From the NCBI GenBank assembly GCA_030615235.1, contig JAUWZR010000032.1, positions 1 to 15,067 on the forward strand: DNA of 15,067 nt, read 5' to 3'. The notes under the pieces were generated by a model. That model was not told where the DNA came from and did no database searches. It worked only from the letters and a program-made list of their open reading frames with translations. Both the position numbers and the translations under genes were made by a program. This document shows, piece by piece, positions 14,171-15,067 of the stretch; within the stretch, counting starts at the first letter, position 1, and each line of letters starts with the position of its first letter. The stretch is from Promethearchaeota archaeon. Lineage in GTDB: Archaea > Asgardarchaeota > Lokiarchaeia > Sigyniarchaeales > SOKP01.

Positions 14171-14797
14171 TCATAAAAATGTAAGTTCATTTTCATTTAA
14201 AAGTCCAAGTTTTCTCCCTGCTTCTTCGACTGATTCTAACAAGGACTTCATTTCTCCGGGGTAATTCTCGTATAATCCTGTCTTCTTTAATCCCTTGAAA
14301 AATGGGGCAAGTAAGTAGGATGCTTCTCCGAATCCTTGTTCGTCATCTGCTATCCAAGCCACAAAGAACATTTTCACTATATAGTCAAGTGTTTCGTTAT
14401 CAGGCTTCGCACCTAAAAGTTCCACTTCAAGACTTAATCGCTCTAAGTCTATAATTTGAAAATCCATGTCTGCTTTTAATTTCTGTATTTCATACTCAAT
14501 ATTCGCGTCATCTTCAGTGAAGCTACGGGCAAACTCCTCGTCGTAATCACGCCCAACAAAATGACCCTTCTCTTTCTTAGCCATCGTCACATAATACATA
14601 TCCCCAATAAGCTTAAAACAGTCAATGCAATACCACGTTTGATCGTAGGGGTTAAATCGCATGTCGCGATCGATTGCGAAACACGCAGGGCATTCGATTA
14701 TTGATTTTTTTCTACTTAAAGATAGAGTGTCCATCTCTTCGTGCATTTGACAGTACCTTTCGTAACCCTCTGGAGTAGTTTTATCTTCTTTATTCAT
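14171..14797 (-). CDS. Zinc-ribbon protein of unknown function
   Basis: A 208-residue soluble protein. A zinc ribbon is formed by C36-x2-C39 (ECPACF) and C57-x2-C60 (YCIDCF), with FNPYDQTWYC as the beta-hairpin leading to the second knuckle, the layout of TFIIB/TFS-like ribbons. C16-x2-H19 may add a ligand pair. Residues 100-125 form a charged helix with leucine spacing, possibly coiled coil; the C-terminal half is helical. No catalytic motif. The gene has raised GC: I count 30 of 60 in 14641-14700, against 18 of 60 in a line of the ACT-like gene. That may indicate transfer or strong selection. It is divergent from the truncated plus-strand gene, and part of it is duplicated downstream. Function unknown; nucleic-acid binding is a guess. 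Confidence 0.82.
   Translation of the reverse strand: MNKEDKTTPEGYERYCQMHEEMDTLSLSRKKSIIECPACFAIDRDMRFNPYDQTWYCIDCFKLIGDMYYVTMAKKEKGHFVGRDYDEEFARSFTEDDANIEYEIQKLKADMDFQIIDLERLSLEVELLGAKPDNETLDYIVKMFFVAWIADDEQGFGEASYLLAPFFKGLKKTGLYENYPGEMKSLLESVEEAGRKLGLLNENELTFL
14517..14548. repeat. Direct repeat, copy 2 (32 bp), inside the zinc-ribbon gene
   Basis: Encodes residues 84-94 of the zinc-ribbon protein and is 389 bp from copy 1. This is presumably the source copy, as it lies in an intact frame. Confidence 0.9.
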
Positions 14798-14833
14798 AGT
14801 TTCAAAAAGCCTTGATTCTTCAGCAATTTATCT

Positions 14834-14898
14834 ATGTATCAATTTACGTTTAAATATTTTTAGGATTACGATTCTTTTAAATATCTTATTTGATACAT
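14834..14898. promoter_or_regulatory. Divergent promoter with a 9-bp inverted repeat
   Basis: ATGTATCAA (14834-14842) and TTGATACAT (14890-14898) are exact inverted copies 56 bp apart. Between them lie two TTTAAATAT-type elements: 14876-14884, about 20-28 bases before ATG 14904, and near 14846-14858 for the minus-strand gene. A shared dimeric regulator binding both ends is possible. Confidence 0.45.
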
Positions 14899-14903
14899 TA
14901 TAC

Positions 14904-15067
14904 ATGACAAAAAATTACCTTTATAGAATAAAGAGTATAATAATGAAGCGGGTAAATATGTGGTTTAAAAAAGTATACCATGCATGGGATACAAGAAAAG
15001 GGTATTTCGTTATGGGAACCTTTTTTGATTTGTTGACATGGTTAACCAGAAGTATCATTTATATTAA
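14904..15067 (+). CDS. N-terminus of an unrecognised protein, cut by window edge
   Basis: From ATG 14904 the frame is open for 54 codons to the end of the window. The start is supported by a TATA box (TTTAAATAT at 14876-14884) with leaderless spacing; ATG 14943 is an alternative. The peptide is basic and aromatic at first (TKNYLYRIKS, WFKKVYHAWDTRKGY), then more hydrophobic (FVMGTFFDLLTWLTRSIIYI), so a membrane-associated segment may be starting. No family was recognised. Confidence 0.45.
   Translation, partial: MTKNYLYRIKSIIMKRVNMWFKKVYHAWDTRKGYFVMGTFFDLLTWLTRSIIYI

Larger units (their letters stand above)
14103..14174 (-). pseudogene. Fragment duplicated from the zinc-ribbon gene
   Basis: Directly after the zinc-ribbon gene, an ATG overlapping its TGA stop (ATGA) opens a 23-codon frame, MIIFL-DYDEEFARSFTE-YFQLFF. 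The middle 12 residues equal residues 84-95 of the zinc-ribbon protein. It is too short to be a gene by itself and looks like a remnant of a partial duplication; a translated micro-ORF cannot be excluded. Confidence 0.5.

Overview
The window looks like a piece of an AT-rich archaeal chromosome, most probably from an Asgard (Promethearchaeota/Lokiarchaeota-like) lineage. The basis is archaeal-style TATA boxes about 25-30 bases upstream of several starts, T-run terminators, and the gene mix: a PadR-type regulator, a DUF362 protein, a longin-like small protein, a B-box/RING-like mini zinc finger with a polyproline tail, and long helical repeat proteins. The lineage is an inference; no rRNA or marker gene is present.

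Layout. (1) Positions 1-3561, minus strand: a tight four-gene set, alpha/beta hydrolase -> COG0731-type radical SAM protein -> ROK sugar kinase -> phosphohexomutase (C-terminus cut by the window edge). The last two genes form a plausible sugar -> sugar-6-phosphate -> sugar-1-phosphate pair. (2) Positions 3676-8504, minus strand: an operon of a PadR-like regulator and two ABC exporter half-transporters. The two nucleotide-binding domains are complementarily degenerate, as in TM287/288-type heterodimers. The second subunit carries a Met/Gly-rich insertion of about 220 residues inside its nucleotide-binding domain. The regulator promoter region has two 13-bp palindromes 51 bp apart. (3) Positions 8675-10003, plus: a DUF362 protein with a cysteine-bearing C-terminal extension. 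(4) Positions 10138-11619, plus: a 493-residue protein made almost entirely of twelve gap-free 35-residue repeats. (5) Positions 11651-13528: a longin-like protein (minus), then a two-gene plus-strand unit (possible ACT-like protein and a mini zinc finger), and a four-helix membrane protein (minus). (6) Positions 13529-14170: no intact protein gene. It holds a GC-rich, strongly self-complementary block whose two longest helices interleave (pseudoknot topology), preceded by a TATA box placed to start transcription at the first helix strand. After it come decayed coding remnants: one copy of a 35-residue repeat unit and a 32-bp copy of part of the neighbouring zinc-ribbon gene. (7) Positions 14171-15067: a zinc-ribbon protein gene of raised GC (minus), and divergently the start of a plus-strand gene that leaves the window.

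The strongest candidates for something undescribed are the interleaved-helix RNA candidate at 13770-13914, the 12 x 35 repeat protein with its decayed second copy 3.3 kb away, and the ABC transporter insertion. No tRNA, rRNA, CRISPR array or transposase gene was seen.
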